From Isoetes taiwanensis (Eukaryota; Streptophyta; Lycopodiopsida; Isoetales; Isoetaceae), in NCBI GenBank assembly GCA_021234155.1, contig JAJEKV010000072.1, forward strand, positions 6,534,199 to 6,598,198: a stretch of 64,000 nucleotides of DNA, in the 5' to 3' direction. The position numbers and the translations under genes are program-made. A model generated the notes under the pieces. It did no database searches. It saw only the letters and a program-made list of their open reading frames with translations, and was not told the DNA's origin. Below, piece after piece: positions 28,001 through 40,035 of the stretch. Within the stretch, counting starts at the first letter, position 1, and every line of letters starts with the position of its first letter.

Positions 28001-28227
28001 TTCGAACCAATAGTATTTAACTAACGTCATTGGAGCACCGAACCGAAAGATGTATTCTGACTGATGGAGCATTTATAAAATGTTAAGCTCCATAAACGTT
28101 AGCTAGCCCAGATGTGACACTCTGCTATAGCATGCCAAAATCGACTTTGAATCAAACTGCTGCCGGGTGCTGGGCAGGTGGGGGAATCAAACAAACTTTA
28201 AATTGAAGCTTAAATCAACTCACAATG
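25065..28227 (-). pseudogene. array unit 5, carrying an insertion
   Basis: About 3.16 kb, of which 541 bp at 26161-26701 is foreign to the other units. Without it the unit is about 2.62 kb. Its left part has lost the LEWKRFKIERGAI-type block present in other units: the sequence jumps from a TTTATGAACTATG string directly to AAACAGCTAATGTCCC near 25230. Confidence 0.55.
26161..26701. mobile_element. MITE-like insertion with terminal inverted repeats
   Basis: This block interrupts unit 5 between ACAATT and TCTGCTATC, which are contiguous in unit 4, so both edges are set by comparison. The left end CATTAATAGGAGGAAA and the reverse complement of the right end, CATTAGAGGAAAAATG, are related, and the similarity continues imperfectly for about 35 bp (ATTTCATCCC versus ATTTTGTCCC). 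It encodes no transposase. No target-site duplication is visible. It probably moved using an enzyme encoded elsewhere. Confidence 0.6.
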
Positions 28228-31122
28228 TCTTCTAAAATATAGGAACACAAAGATGAGGGGATGCGACTAGAAACTCAAGTACTTTTCTAGCCTCTTCTTT
28301 TCCTACTTGCGCTCTTGATTGATGATGGAAGAAGGAAAGGATCTCATAACCATCTAATGGCAAATGATGTAGGAGTTTCTATGAACTTATGCTTTTCATC
28401 TAAAGACAACCCAAGAAGTGACTAAAGACAACCCAAGAAGTGAATTGAATAATCGAGACGCACCCCATGCATGTTAAGATAACCAAATACTCTTAATTGC
28501 GCCTCTTTCTTCAATTTTGAATCTTTTCCATTCGAGAGAAGAGAAAGTTTTTATAACCAAAGATGAAGAAGCTTATTGAAATGTACAGAATGTCCCTTAG
28601 TTGATGATTTAACACATGCATTGTGGCAAAGTCCAAGATTATCACTTTGGCACGCGGAGGATGCAACACCAAGGAGTGAACGCATTAGTGCCTGCATCAA
28701 TGGCCTAAATTCATACATCTCTTCTAGAATTGCCACACAAAATTTGCTCAACGCCCCTAACAGTAATCCCCGAACATTTCAAACATTGAAAATAATGCGG
28801 AACATTAGTTTGTAATGACGATTCAAGACTCCAGCTCAACAACCAAAAAAGTTTTGCCAAGTTAGCGAGCTTGTGGGCAACTTCCTTTGATTTGGATCAT
28901 TCAAATGCTTTGCACAAAAACTTCAATCAGCTTGTCTTGAGCACGTTGATTCTCTCAAGAAGCCCCTAAGCTTCCCCGACATAACAAAATACTTCAATCC
29001 TAGTATACCAATTGGAATATGCTTTCAAACATTTGTCCAAAATTTCCAAGTGATGATAATTATATAAAATGCATTTTGGTAAATGCCTTGAGAAGATAAA
29101 AGCATTTTTCTTCCTCGAAACCCAATGTTTGAGCTCCTTTGTGTTCCATATGGTCCGATATTTTCAATGGTTGGAAAAATTTTTGCTGCAAAGACGGGTG
29201 ACATCTTGACTTATCAACTTTTTGAGCAGATTCCGACGTAGGGCCGAGCAATAACTTGACACATGCCACCATCTTTTAGAGCAGTAAAAGATTACCCAAC
29301 AACATAGCTAAAGTTGTGGGATATTATCCCTAAAGAAGCACTTTGATATTAAAAAAGGTTCGCACTTTTAGTTGCTCGCTTTTAACCGCATTAGATCTAT
29401 TATCAACCATTCTTTGTTTAGCCTTCAAAAAGTAAGATCATGTTTTCTCTTAAGCTGCACTTCATTCTCTCTCAAGAAAATCAAAAATGTCTATAGAACC
29501 ACTCCACACGGCTACTCTCGCTATCTTTGTTGTCCTACCAAAGAATCGATTCTTTCTTTTGGGGAACATTTCATGTGGGTGCATTCTTGGCGCTCTCTAC
29601 TATGTCTCCCCGTGAATCTCTTTTCAAGTCAATCTAACCCATAACACCTAACACCTCCTTACTATAAAGCTAAAATCACTTGTCATTTGACAAATTAAAT
29701 ATATCTAGTAGAATAATTCATACCAGAGCTACTAGCCCTTCTTGCTTCACCACCCCACTCACATTCTCGCTTCAAAACTCTAGATTGAATTTGCAAGGCA
29801 TTTATAACATTACAAATCTCCTTGAGATTTGTTGGTCTGCTCAACCCTTTCCACTACATTCCCTTTGGCTCCTCGTGATACAAGCAGGTGCAATTGAACC
29901 TCAAAATCTAATTACCAAAAGTTGCTTGCTTGCAGCTCGCCAGAGTAAAGAATGCTCTCTACATCACTGCAGTATCTATAGATAATCCTATAGTTACTTT
30001 TAACCTCTCGAATAGTAGAGAAAATTCTACCTACTCCTATCCCTTCCTCTCTCACCGCCCATTCTCTTCTTTACCAAGCCTTAGAATTCTAGTCTGAATT
30101 TGTAATTCATTGACTGTGATTAACCTTATCCAACAGGTCTCACAACATGGTAAGGTCTCTGCAAGATCATGCAAGCACATTCCTCATCCGCTGCAACATG
30201 TCCTAACTTCTTCCGCATCTAATTCTAATAAAACTGTGTAAACTTTGTTTTTCCCAAACACCAAAGTAATGAAGAGTATAGACTACCTATGATTTGTTGC
30301 TTTTAAGAGAAGCATTGACGTTAACTTCTTCCATGTTGGTGCTCAAAATTTGCTGCATACTTAGTCCTTCTTTGTCCGCTACAGGTGAACCTATTGTAAT
30401 GTCCGCGGATGCTTTTAATCAAAGGGCTTAAAACTGTTACATCCTTCCAAATTCTGCCCAGCTCGCCTATACGAAATTCTTTCCATGGATTTCCAAAATT
30501 GGTTCTCACGCTTTTATAACCATGTATCTTAATTCCGCAGCACTCCAAATTGAATCTCAGAAAGGAATGGAGATTTGGGGCCAACGCCAACAAAAATTCA
30601 TGTCACTCATGTATTCTTAATCCCGCGATACCCAAATTGAATCCCGTGAGTTGAATGGAGATTTGGGAACTAACGCCAAACAAAAGTAAATTCATGTCAT
30701 CATAAACTCCCAATGGTTATTGATAGAGCATTGCCACCGTGAGTCCATCGCCTTCGTGATAAATTTTTAATTACATACAAATTCCATATGGTACCTAGGG
30801 CCCATTGAAGATTCTCACAGGACAACCATACCACTTCATTTTCTGGTTGTTCGTAACCATTGGAATAGGGTTGTCTTGGGTTTGCACTGCGGACAAAGTA
30901 ATTCAACCAATAGTATCTAACGAACGCTGCTTTGGAGCAATCAACCGAGACGCACCTTAATCTGAATGGAGACACAAATGTTAAGCTCCATAAACGTTAG
31001 CTAGGGCTGGATGTGACACCCTCGCAAGAAGCATGCCAAATCGACCTTTGAATCAAAACCGCTGCTTTCGAGCTAGTGTGGGGAATCAAACAAACTTTAA
31101 ATTGAAGCTTCCAACCCAACTC
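28228..31122 (-). pseudogene. array unit 6, last unit
   Basis: About 2.9 kb. It ends with the usual AAATTGAAGCTT string, after which the sequence diverges (CCAACCCAACTCC) into unrelated DNA instead of a seventh anchor. Confidence 0.55.
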
Positions 31123-34100
31123 CTAAGGGAAAAATAAAGAGTACCCCTCATGAGAGCAACCGGGAAATATCGAAGAGGCTTTAGCGCCGTAGCCTCAAAA
31201 TATCCTCCGGGCGCATATTTTTGCTCCGGGAGAGGCGAGGCCGGTGTACGTCAGCATACATCAATCAGAAAGGACTTGTCTCACATTTAGCCATTTATCC
31301 AATAGATGCGCGACACTTGTCCTTCTTTCCGAAACACGTAAAAGTCGCCCAAAAATTTTACTCCTATTTTTACGCTGACGCTCGCTTTTACTCTCCTTTC
31401 TATTTTTGTTGCCCCTAGGGCAAACCTTCGCTATGTGGGTTTAGGGGATATAATCGAAAGATAAGGCCGGAATATACCGTGATATGCTGATGACCGCTAA
31501 AACCCTTTGTTCCCCTCGTAAATGCAATCTACAATTATGCTGTGGATCAAGGGATGCTCGGACCGGGTTAACCTGAAGACAGACTAAGCTCCAATCTTGC
31601 ATTCCTCCACCTTTTTGATGCAAATAAAAGGGCCGAGGTCGTGGAGCAAAATTTAATGGTCAAGTAGACAGTAAATAGCTTTGCAACCGACAGTAGCCAA
31701 GGGTTTTCCATGTCTCAGATACAAAGAAATTTAAACTTTCAAGCTTTTAAGCGGCATCACTGGCGCGATAAAATGAGAACCGGGCAAGGCAAAGCAAGCA
31801 CATAGGTCAAACCGGGCTTTTGATAGCTCTGCTCTTATATATCCCTATATGTTTTATTCTTACCTACTATGTGTTTGTTCCTTCCAAATATCCGGATGCT
31901 CTCCATCGGTTCGCATTACAAGATCTTTAGAGCAAGCAAAATCGTGAGTGCTCTCAATCGCTTTGCCAAAACTTCTTAATTTGATGGATTTCTCTGCCCG
32001 CAACTTTGTTTACTGTGAGAAGGTTAAATTTAGATTTGTGGAATTCCTTTGTGATCGGTTTCGTTGTCGTATATATTTTATGATGTTGTATTGTTTTTCT
32101 CTCATGCAAAACCAGCGCTATAGCCAAGCTTTTGCAATTGATTCTTCAAAGACTAACTGCTGTTTGGCAAATAAGAAATAGCCGCATCTCGGCCTAAGGC
32201 CATTACGGCCGTATTCATACATCAGTTTCTCTTATCGACCGTTTGAAAGCATGTGTGGCTTCCATTTCTTAAAGGAATAAAACCGCACGTATTCGGCCAG
32301 ATAATTGCGGATTTTTCAATGCATATAGGGTCTCTATTTGACATTTTGTTTTTATTCGATTCACAAATAGGGTTAGGAGTTAGTAATTAGTAGCGACAGC
32401 TGATGCTTGATGCTTACCCTGCTAATGCATTCTCCAAAGTACGCAAGAATCCGCACCTAGCTGCTTTGAGCCCCTTGTCTCTATACACCCATAAATTCGG
32501 ACCGTTGATAGGACTCAGCTGCATTATAGTCTGCTATGATTCCGGCATAAGTAAAGAATGGATGAGAATGGATGTGAGCGCAGCCTTCTCTGCTACGCTG
32601 GCCTCAAACTTGATGTCGTGATGGCTAAAGGGTAAAAATCTCAGGCATAAAAATACATCTATCTATTACCGATATTGGATAGACCGGTAGTCAATCTTGT
32701 TGCCTGTCATTTTTGGACTATGAAATGAAGGAGGAATCTTCACTTTGAGTTCTGCAAAGGAAACTAACAACTGGTTTACTTGCAGCATTAGAAGGATGTG
32801 TATAAATCTCAAAGAGAAGCTCCATTCTCAGCACAAGGGGCTTTGTTGGAGAGCTCAATGAGAGTTCCAAAAATGATGCTAGGTGCATGTTTCTGAATTT
32901 TCTAAGGTAAGCATGTCAAATAAATGGAAATACATTTGCTGTCTCAATTTGAGAGATCATAACTTTCTTAAACAACCTCCGTTTTTCGTGCAAGAGCATG
33001 TGTTGGAAAGATGAGAAGAAGACCTTCAAATGAGCCTAGGTGTATATTTCCCAGATTGGTAGCAGAAATGCTTCGAAATAAAGAATACGTGTATGTTATT
33101 GTTGTAATAAATAGTAAGTTCAACCAGGTTGTTGCTTTTTCATTATTCTTAATATATAATGATAGGATCTAATTCAATGGTTGTTGTATGTGACAAGATT
33201 GATGAACCTAGATGTGATTGATGAACTTAAATGTGGTAATTAATAAAGTAGTCTAACTTACAGGATAATGGCTCTTTCTCTTTCAAGATTCTGGAGCTTG
33301 CACATAAGAAGGCTCAGATTGCGCTAATATTTGTAAGAACCAGCTTTTATAGCAGCTCAACTAGTGTAATGCTTGGTGAGGAATACTGGCTTCAAGATTA
33401 TCTAGAGACATGCTAAAAGCTCATCTGTAGTTTATTGGAAATGGACTTGATTACATGTTTACTGTAACCACATTTTTATGCTGCAAATAGGTGCAAAGGA
33501 GTTTTGGATGCCTATTGAGGTGCCGACGGTGAATAAGAACACAAACGGCTTTGTTGGGGCTTATGTAGAGTACACATGCTGTAAGACCAGAGCAAACTCT
33601 CATTTTGTATGACCCAGGTTGGTTAGAAATGGGATAATTGCCCCATGATAAAGGTCTTGTTATTGCATTTTTTCTACTCATGGCTATAACTTTTTGTTTC
33701 TTGCAAATGCATGGTCTGTCTATATGTGCATTGGATGCAGTTTATTCGTTGTTGAAAGATTGCTGTTCAATGTGAATAAATAATGTGCCCATGGTAGTCC
33801 TTTTGTTGACAATAACTGTGATCTTATGATGTCTTTATTTATGGCGTATAGAGATGCCTTTTAATTGTTCCATCCCTTCTATGAAGTTCTTTTATAGATG
33901 ATGTGAGGAGCTCATTAAAAACTACATGTGCATTGGTTTGCTGTGAAAGGCAACAGATCTGAGAAGAAAACAAGACTTCTTTAAGAATAATCACAATTTT
34001 CAAATTGGTATCATAGTTCTACTGGACCGTACAGCTTCAAACACTTTTTGCCTCCTATTTGCATCTACAATAGCAGCTCCTGGTGTAAATAATAATTGAG

Positions 34101-35329
34101 TGACCCAGGTTGGTTAGAAATGGGATAATTGCCTTAACTCCAGGCTTGGATTCCAGGCGCTTCAACTTCACGGATGCCTCTGTGGCAAAATTGAAGTTTT
34201 GCAATATCCTGCCATGCAAAGGGCTTTTTGGATTTGCAGGGCAGTGGTGTATTGGCATATTCACTTTAACAGAGGTTCTGAAAATTTTGTTGCACAAAAT
34301 GTAGATCATCGTGTAAACTGTTTGCAGCAAATCTACAGGCAGGTCACCTGGCCAGTGTGGCAAAACGGGCAGCAGAGTTCGCACCCAGCGGAATCTTTGA
34401 CCCAAATATTGAAGGCCCACCTGCTCACTAAATATCCATGCAAATACCCCTGATCCGTTTAATGCCACCCGATTTTTTGCATTTAGAGCAGCGCTTGAAG
34501 CGAGCTGCAGCGGCAGCGCGGGACCGTCCCGAGACTCAAGACCTGCAACAAGCAAGCAAGCAGGCAGAGCAGACAAAGCTTGCTTTTTTCAATTGTTCTA
34601 GACGATATCGAGACTGCATTCTAGGTTAGGTTAAACATTGATTTTGCCCATTCTCTGGCCCTTTGTGCTGATGTGCCCGTTTCTGAACATCAGAGTTATG
34701 AATCCCAGAACAGTTACTGTGTTACATGTTACAGCTCCCTAAAGATTGCAGTTTTGGATCTTTGAGCTCCTCATTTTGTCGTTTTGTTAAATATGAAATG
34801 CTGAATGCCTGCACCCTAAAACTAAGCAGTGCCTTGTGTGGCTGAATGCGTGATTGGATTCTTGAAATTTCTGGTAAAAAGCCTTGTTGACTCCAGGAGA
34901 ACATTGGCTCCAGGGTCGTCAGCCATGCCGGAAATTGCAGGGGTTTGACTAGAACTATGCCATGCAGGGTTTCTCCATCTTCGCTGAAAATTCCACGATG
35001 CATTACCAAGTGCCCGTCATTCTTTTGCAGGATTCAGGTGTCTGTTTTCCATTTTCTCATTCTGATGCATTAGAAAAAAATTGTATACAATGAGCCCTGT
35101 AGATCTGAGGAATTGGGGAAGTCTGGCTGTTCATTTTTGGGGCAAACCCAAGAACAAATTTCAACGCATAGAATGAAGCCATGGAACTTCATGCAAGTGA
35201 GACTTTTGCACTCATTGTTGCTTCTTTCCAGTTGTTTTGCTAACTCTAATATACAACACAAAACAAAAACCCCCTTTCAAACCATTAATAAACCCAAAAC
35301 CCAACAAGAACCATGAAACGAAACGACAG
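31123..35329. other. intergenic, no supported gene
   Basis: Contains short palindromic strings (for example GTTGCCCCTAGGGCAA near 31400) and open frames without recognisable motifs. The 173-codon minus-strand frame at 34055-34576 overlaps equally open plus-strand frames and shows no domain. Confidence 0.4.
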
Positions 35330-35391
35330 CAAGAAACATGAAAACACACTCTCGGGCCACCGAAGGGCAACCCTCCGTGCGCAGCACCTTG
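35330..35391 (+). repeat. dispersed repeat, copy 1 (inverted partner at 41.1 kb)
   Basis: Contains CGAAGGGCAACCC and GTGCGCAGCACCTTGTT. The reverse complement of 41105-41166 matches it over about 58 bp, with a few substitutions. Both copies can be translated as EGQP-VRSTL-like peptides, but this is probably incidental. Confidence 0.6.
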
Positions 35392-35477
35392 TTTTACTTG
35401 ACATTCCGTTGTTTTTGCCTGATGCAGAGTACACGTGGCGACGTCGGAGTGGTCCAACCGTACCTTTACGTTAATGC

Positions 35478-35574
35478 AAAGGCCCCCTGGTCTGTTTTCT
35501 GCCCGGTCAACCAGGCCTCCGCGCTCCGCGCGTCGGCCCGCTTTCCCGGGCAGAAAACAGGCTAGGGGGCCTTT
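35478..35574. repeat. GC-rich foldback, 29-bp arms
   Basis: The left arm 35478-35506 (AAAGGCCCCCTGG and TTTTCTGCCCGG) pairs with the right arm 35546-35574 at 27 of 29 positions, around a 39-nt GC-rich loop. The surrounding DNA is AT-rich. It could be a foldback MITE or a hairpin RNA locus; nothing nearby indicates which. Confidence 0.7.
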
Positions 35575-37100
35575 CCCTTATCCGGAAAACGTCGCCAGAA
35601 AATGATGATAATTCCAAACATATTTCCGGTTCGAATAATTTTATATTTAGTCAGATTTTATCAATCTATGTTAATGATAATGATGACGATGATGGAATTT
35701 TAACGTCCATGGGAAGCTATACCTTATGGGGCACTTTACGACACATCCAGATAGCTAAAGTACATGGCTGAAGTGGATTCGTCCCCCACCAACTTGACAA
35801 CTATAAATGATCACTTTCAAAACAAGGCATTGAACTCGTGAGCTTGGGTATGACACTTTAAGGCATTATATTAAATTAAGGGAAAATTTTTACAAACACC
35901 TTTGTATTTTGGCAGAAATAACCTTTTATAAAATTTCCAAGAAATCCAATTTGGCCGGCATCACCAATGGTCTTTGCCTTTTTGGGCATCATCAACACTC
36001 CTCACCAACGGATTTTGTGTGCTGCCGTAAAATATTGCCTTGCACAAGAATCTCAGCCATGCAACTCTGTAATTTAAAGGGTAAATAGAAGCTGTGCTCT
36101 GCCATAAAATGTTGCCCTGCTTTAGACAATGCAAGAACCTAAAACATGCAATGATTCTCGTTGCTTAGTGAAAGAATATGATGCCGGAATACAAAAGGCG
36201 TAAGCTTAAATACGTTTTTCTCCTAAGGACCTGCCAATTTCAAACTCAAACTCATTTTTGGATCGCAATTGATTGCTTTTCCACCGGTGAAAAATATCAT
36301 TGTATTTTCCCATATGAAAATGGACTAAGATTTTTCTTTTTTGAATGCTAGATTATTTTTATGGTGATCGAAAAACTCATTTTGCCTCCTTGTTTTTAGG
36401 CTTTAAGCTTAAAGTTATGTTCTAGACAATTGATTTTTTACTTTTAGGATGAACATTTTTTTTAAAATAAAGCTCCCCCCTGAGGCTTTATTTAAAATCG
36501 ATGCTTGATTTAGCTGATACGAATTTGATTACATCCACCATAATATATGGAGCTTGCTTTTTCTTTGCCTTGATGTTGAAAAAGGGGGTTTTTTTGCTCT
36601 TGGAGCTAGATTAATTGCTATGGTAATTTGCCATATTACTTCTTGAATTAGAAATATGGAGTAACTTTGCTGCGGAAAGCTGTCAACATAGGGAATAAGA
36701 GCTCTGAGGCTGACTCATGGCTGCTTTCTTAATAACTCAGATTAGCACAGCCACAAATAATAGTATTTCTCATCTTGAGGATCACTTAAATGCATGTCCT
36801 TTTTATATTTATACTGACATATGAAAATCTTATGCATTAAGAACGTAATACTATTGACCATCTAGTTTTATCTCACTGATGTTTGATATTACCCATTTTC
36901 TTGTATACAAAGATCAAACAAGAGGCTGTAAGCTGGTCTCCGAGGATAATTCACTTGCACGGTTTTCTAAGATTAGGGGTATGGTGAAAATGCGTTTTCG
37001 TAATCTCTTTATTCCTTGCATGATTTGGATTATAATGTACAAGTGCAGAAATGCACCTTATAGCTATTGCCAAACTAAGATTAGCAAAGTTTATTGTTGC
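35575..37100. other. intergenic, nothing recognised
   Basis: AT-rich sequence with no coding-like frame or repeat. Confidence 0.45.
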
Positions 37101-37104
37101 GGAT

Positions 37105-37401
37105 GCGTGTACAGGTAAGGCATATATTGGAAGAAAAAAATCCAGGTTACAGATTGATGAGGACATTGCTGTTGGAATTTCACATGGCAAGCAATTCTGG
37201 AGACACTAAAATCAAATAGTTGGATTTCATGAAAGAAGAATCTGCAAAGAAAATTGAGTTAATCAAGGAACTAGAGTTCATGAGATTTGCCAATATTCGA
37301 ATATTGCTGAGGCTATGGCTGCAATGACTCAGGGCATATGCCAGATGACCAAGGGCACATTGCTTGAGATTGCAAAATTAGCAGCCAAAACCAAAGACTA
37401 G
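37105..37401 (+). pseudogene. decayed C-terminal coding piece, DNA-binding-protein-like
   Basis: Plus-strand patches read MKEESAKKIELIKELEFMRF and then, after a frame change, IAEAMAAMTQGICQMTKGTL and EIAKLAAKTKD followed by a stop. Helical, Lys/Glu-rich ends of this kind are seen in plant Myb/trihelix-like and transposase-associated proteins. That assignment rests on style only. Confidence 0.25.
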
Positions 37402-37542
37402 AGGCATATTTTTCAAATTACAGTTTTCAGTTATCTCGAAAGAATGGTTGAAACTGTCCCAATTTTCTAACTATCTTAAATTTGAATGATTAGAACTGTC
37501 TCTATTCAGAAAAAGGACCATCGAGACACAAGCCATTTAACA

Positions 37543-37741
37543 AAGATGGCTCGCAAACATCCCAAAAAATTGTTAAGCCCTCTGTCTTTCTCAGAGTCCA
37601 GAAGTTCGTCTTCACAATCCTACACTGAGGAGGACAGAGTATACTGACCCTGAAGAGTCCCATAGTGATTCTTCAAGTTCAAATACACAAATTTGTTCTC
37701 CGACGGGCAACCAAATTTCCAGGCCTAATCGAGGCTATTAG
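37543..37741 (+). pseudogene. decayed N-terminal coding piece, serine-rich
   Basis: From ATG: MARKHPKKLLSPLSFSESRS, then a Ser/Glu-rich stretch, a one-base frame change near 37648 and HSDSSSSNTQICSPTG before a stop. It reads like the start of a nuclear protein. It lies downstream of the C-terminal piece at 37.1-37.4 kb on the same strand, so the two are not in natural order for one gene. Confidence 0.28.
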
Positions 37742-38204
37742 GCATCGGGAGACAATCGTCTCTCCTCTCCTCCCAAAAAAATACATAAATTTTTGGGAAG
37801 AGTCCTATAGGATAAGAGATTGGTATTTTGATGAGCATGTGGGCAACCAGAGAGATAGAATAGAATAGATTTTTAGCGTCCACGGAGACCGACTGGCCTA
37901 TGGGACCCAAACAAAAAGAGAGCAAAGAACGACATGCCGAGGATTAACCCGGCGGGTTTTCGAGGGAAAAACCTTAGCAGCAATAAGTCTGCTGGCATGC
38001 TGTACAATTAGTAGGACAGTTCAATGCCGTCCCGGAAGAGACAACTGAGTCCGTGCATCTATAACCTCCTGGAGGTATGACCCCAACAAACCCACTGACG
38101 CCGTATTCAACAACTCATGCAACGGGCCAGGCACTAGCAATCGATCATACCGCTCCCTAATATGGGCAAACGCTGGGCAGACCTGGAGGGCATGACATTC
38201 ATCC

Positions 38205-39326
38205 TCAATGGCCACGGTGGCAACAACACCGCAAAGCCTTTGCTCGTGCTTCCCGAGCCCAACGTCCAGTCTCAATACGGAGGCGATGTGCACCCGTGCG
38301 AATGGAAGCTATATGTCTGCGCTTCTTCATGGGCAACTGGGTATATAAGTACTGGTGTGGGCCTCTCGTGAGCCTGGGATTGACTTGCTGCTGATAGTGT
38401 GTCAGCTTAACATGCGTCAAAGCATCTGCATCCCAGAGCTTGCGAAGGAAAGTAGCATCTAGGTACAACTTAAGTGCCTTGTGATCTTTCTTTGTCCTTA
38501 CATGTACACATCTGCTTGCCTGTACACCCCAGCGTGAGAACCACTGAGCTTGCTTGTCCTTCCAACAGGCTTTCAGGTATTGGGGACCCATCGCCATGGC
38601 CAAAGCAAGGTTGGAAAAACGTGTATCACCCATAGCGACCACCTTCTGGAAGTAAATGATATGGCGTTCCAATGCAGCCCGTTGAAGGGGCAGAAAACCT
38701 GTCTCTTGGAGGAGGATCTGGTATGGAACTGTGGACTTTACCCCAAGGGCTCGTGCCAAGAAGACTTTCTGCACCTGCTCAAGGTCATTCCAGGTGTTGA
38801 GAGATATCATCGGACCCCATACTTCTGCTCCATATAAAAGGACCGGCTCGACCAATGCCCGAAATAAGTGTGACTGGTGGCCCCAGGCATACAACTCTTC
38901 CTTGTGGCTGTTGTTCTGCATGGCATAGAGTGCTTTCCAACCTGCCGTGACCCGCAACCTGATGGCAGCATCCCAATGGGTGGTAGTAGAGAACTCGATC
39001 CCCAAGTACTTGTAGGTCGGAGGCACTTCCACATTTGGTCCCTGGTAAGTGAATGAGAGTAGCCTTGGCTGACGGGATGATGAGACTAGCAGCACCCTAG
39101 TTTTGGCCAAGTTAACTCGCATGCCGGTGAATCGACAAAAAGTGTCGAGAGCATCCAGGTGACGTTGCATGTCCTTTGGAGTATAGGCCAGGAGGTTGAT
39201 ATCGTCAGCATATATGAGTTGCCGGATTGTGTGATGCATGGGATGGGCGGCCGCACCTCCATGCTCAGAGAGCCAATCTTCCAGCTGGTCAATATACAGG
39301 CCAAAGAGTGTAGGGGAGAGGGGCAA
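38205..39326 (-). CDS. LINE reverse transcriptase ORF (partial)
   Basis: A 373-codon open frame encoding the RT palm and thumb. SPTLFGLYIDQLEDWL is near the start, the catalytic YADD about residue 40, then TGMRVNLAKTR, the YKYLGIEFS motif and the LFRALVEPVLLYGAEVW block. The true start lies upstream in another frame (GVRQGCP at about 39330), so the initiating ATG is not real. The frame ends just before the Cys/His segment because of a frameshift near 38210. Two catalytic Asp residues are intact in this piece, but the element as a whole is disabled. Confidence 0.85.
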   Translation of the reverse strand: MPLSPTLFGLYIDQLEDWLSEHGGAAAHPMHHTIRQLIYADDINLLAYTPKDMQRHLDALDTFCRFTGMRVNLAKTRVLLVSSSRQPRLLSFTYQGPNVEVPPTYKYLGIEFSTTTHWDAAIRLRVTAGWKALYAMQNNSHKEELYAWGHQSHLFRALVEPVLLYGAEVWGPMISLNTWNDLEQVQKVFLARALGVKSTVPYQILLQETGFLPLQRAALERHIIYFQKVVAMGDTRFSNLALAMAMGPQYLKACWKDKQAQWFSRWGVQASRCVHVRTKKDHKALKLYLDATFLRKLWDADALTHVKLTHYQQQVNPRLTRGPHQYLYTQLPMKKRRHIASIRTGAHRLRIETGRWAREARAKALRCCCHRGH

Positions 39327-40035
39327 CCTTGACGCACCCCAATACTACTGATTACCGGCCTGAGCATGCCTCGTACAACCTATACACTGCATTCTGCAAG
39401 TCAAGGGGAGTCCCCAAATACCGCATGCCGTCCCCATAACCCGTCCCGGGGCGCGGTCAAAAAGCTTTTTGCGAAATCCGGGAAATAACAATGATGTTTT
39501 GTCGGTGATTCCCGCTATCCTCAATCAATGTCTTGTAATGAGTGAAGATATGGTCAATGGTGGAATGCACGGGCGAAAACCTGCACTGTGAGAGCTCACA
39601 CATCCGCCTCCTCCGCCCATATTGTCACCGCTCAAGGATGCCCAACCAATGGTTTTGCATAGAGGGAGCCGACCATAATAGTACGATAGTTGGCGAGCAT
39701 CGAGGGTCCCCCGCCTTGTATATGGGCACAACTCTACTAGTGGTCCACTTTGTGGAGGGAAGCCTTCTTGCAATGCTTTGTTGAATAACGCCGAGAACAG
39801 GCACCGGTGGAGGCCCAAACCCATTTCGGAAGTTCCGCTGCATGCCATCTAAATCTGGCTGCCTTTTCATTAGCCGGGGCGTTGTAGGCCCATGATGACA
39901 TCCCCTCTCAGGATGACCAAAGCCATGCCTATCTCGTGGAGGGATCGGTGTTCGACCCCGAGCGGGTCGTAAAAGCTGTTGCAAAATCTTGTACCCATTG
40001 CTCGAGGTGATGTTCCCCGTGGGTCGCAGTCTTGC

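Larger units (their letters stand above)
14489..31122. repeat. tandem array of six 2.2-3.2 kb units
   Basis: The anchor TCTTCTAAAA-TATAGAACAC recurs at 14489, 17164, 19353, about 22199, 25065 and 28228, always followed by the same ordered blocks. The array begins with the anchor and ends at about 31122, just where a seventh anchor would start, so it holds a whole number of units. Near its right end most units contain an internal doublet of about 65 bp (from CAAATTGAATC to CGCCAAACAAAAA). On the minus strand the units share decayed protein-like blocks such as LCKHLNDPNQRVA, DELGKFFSTILEEVKCNY and TLDKECACMIL. The first resembles a HEAT-repeat helix, but I do not recognise the gene. Copies differ by many short indels. 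Confidence 0.9.

Noticed and set aside
14489-31122. Ribosomal DNA or CRISPR array as an explanation of the tandem repeat
   Set aside because: Units have no rRNA-like sequence, and they are kilobase-long gene-like units without short repeat-spacer structure.
32198-32210. GGCCATTACGGCC, the SfiI site used in some cDNA cloning adaptors
   Set aside because: No adaptor sequence surrounds it and the flanks read as ordinary genomic DNA, so vector contamination is not supported.
34055-34576. 173-codon minus-strand ORF
   Set aside because: Plus-strand frames over the same bases are equally open, no motif is visible and no splice or promoter context supports it.
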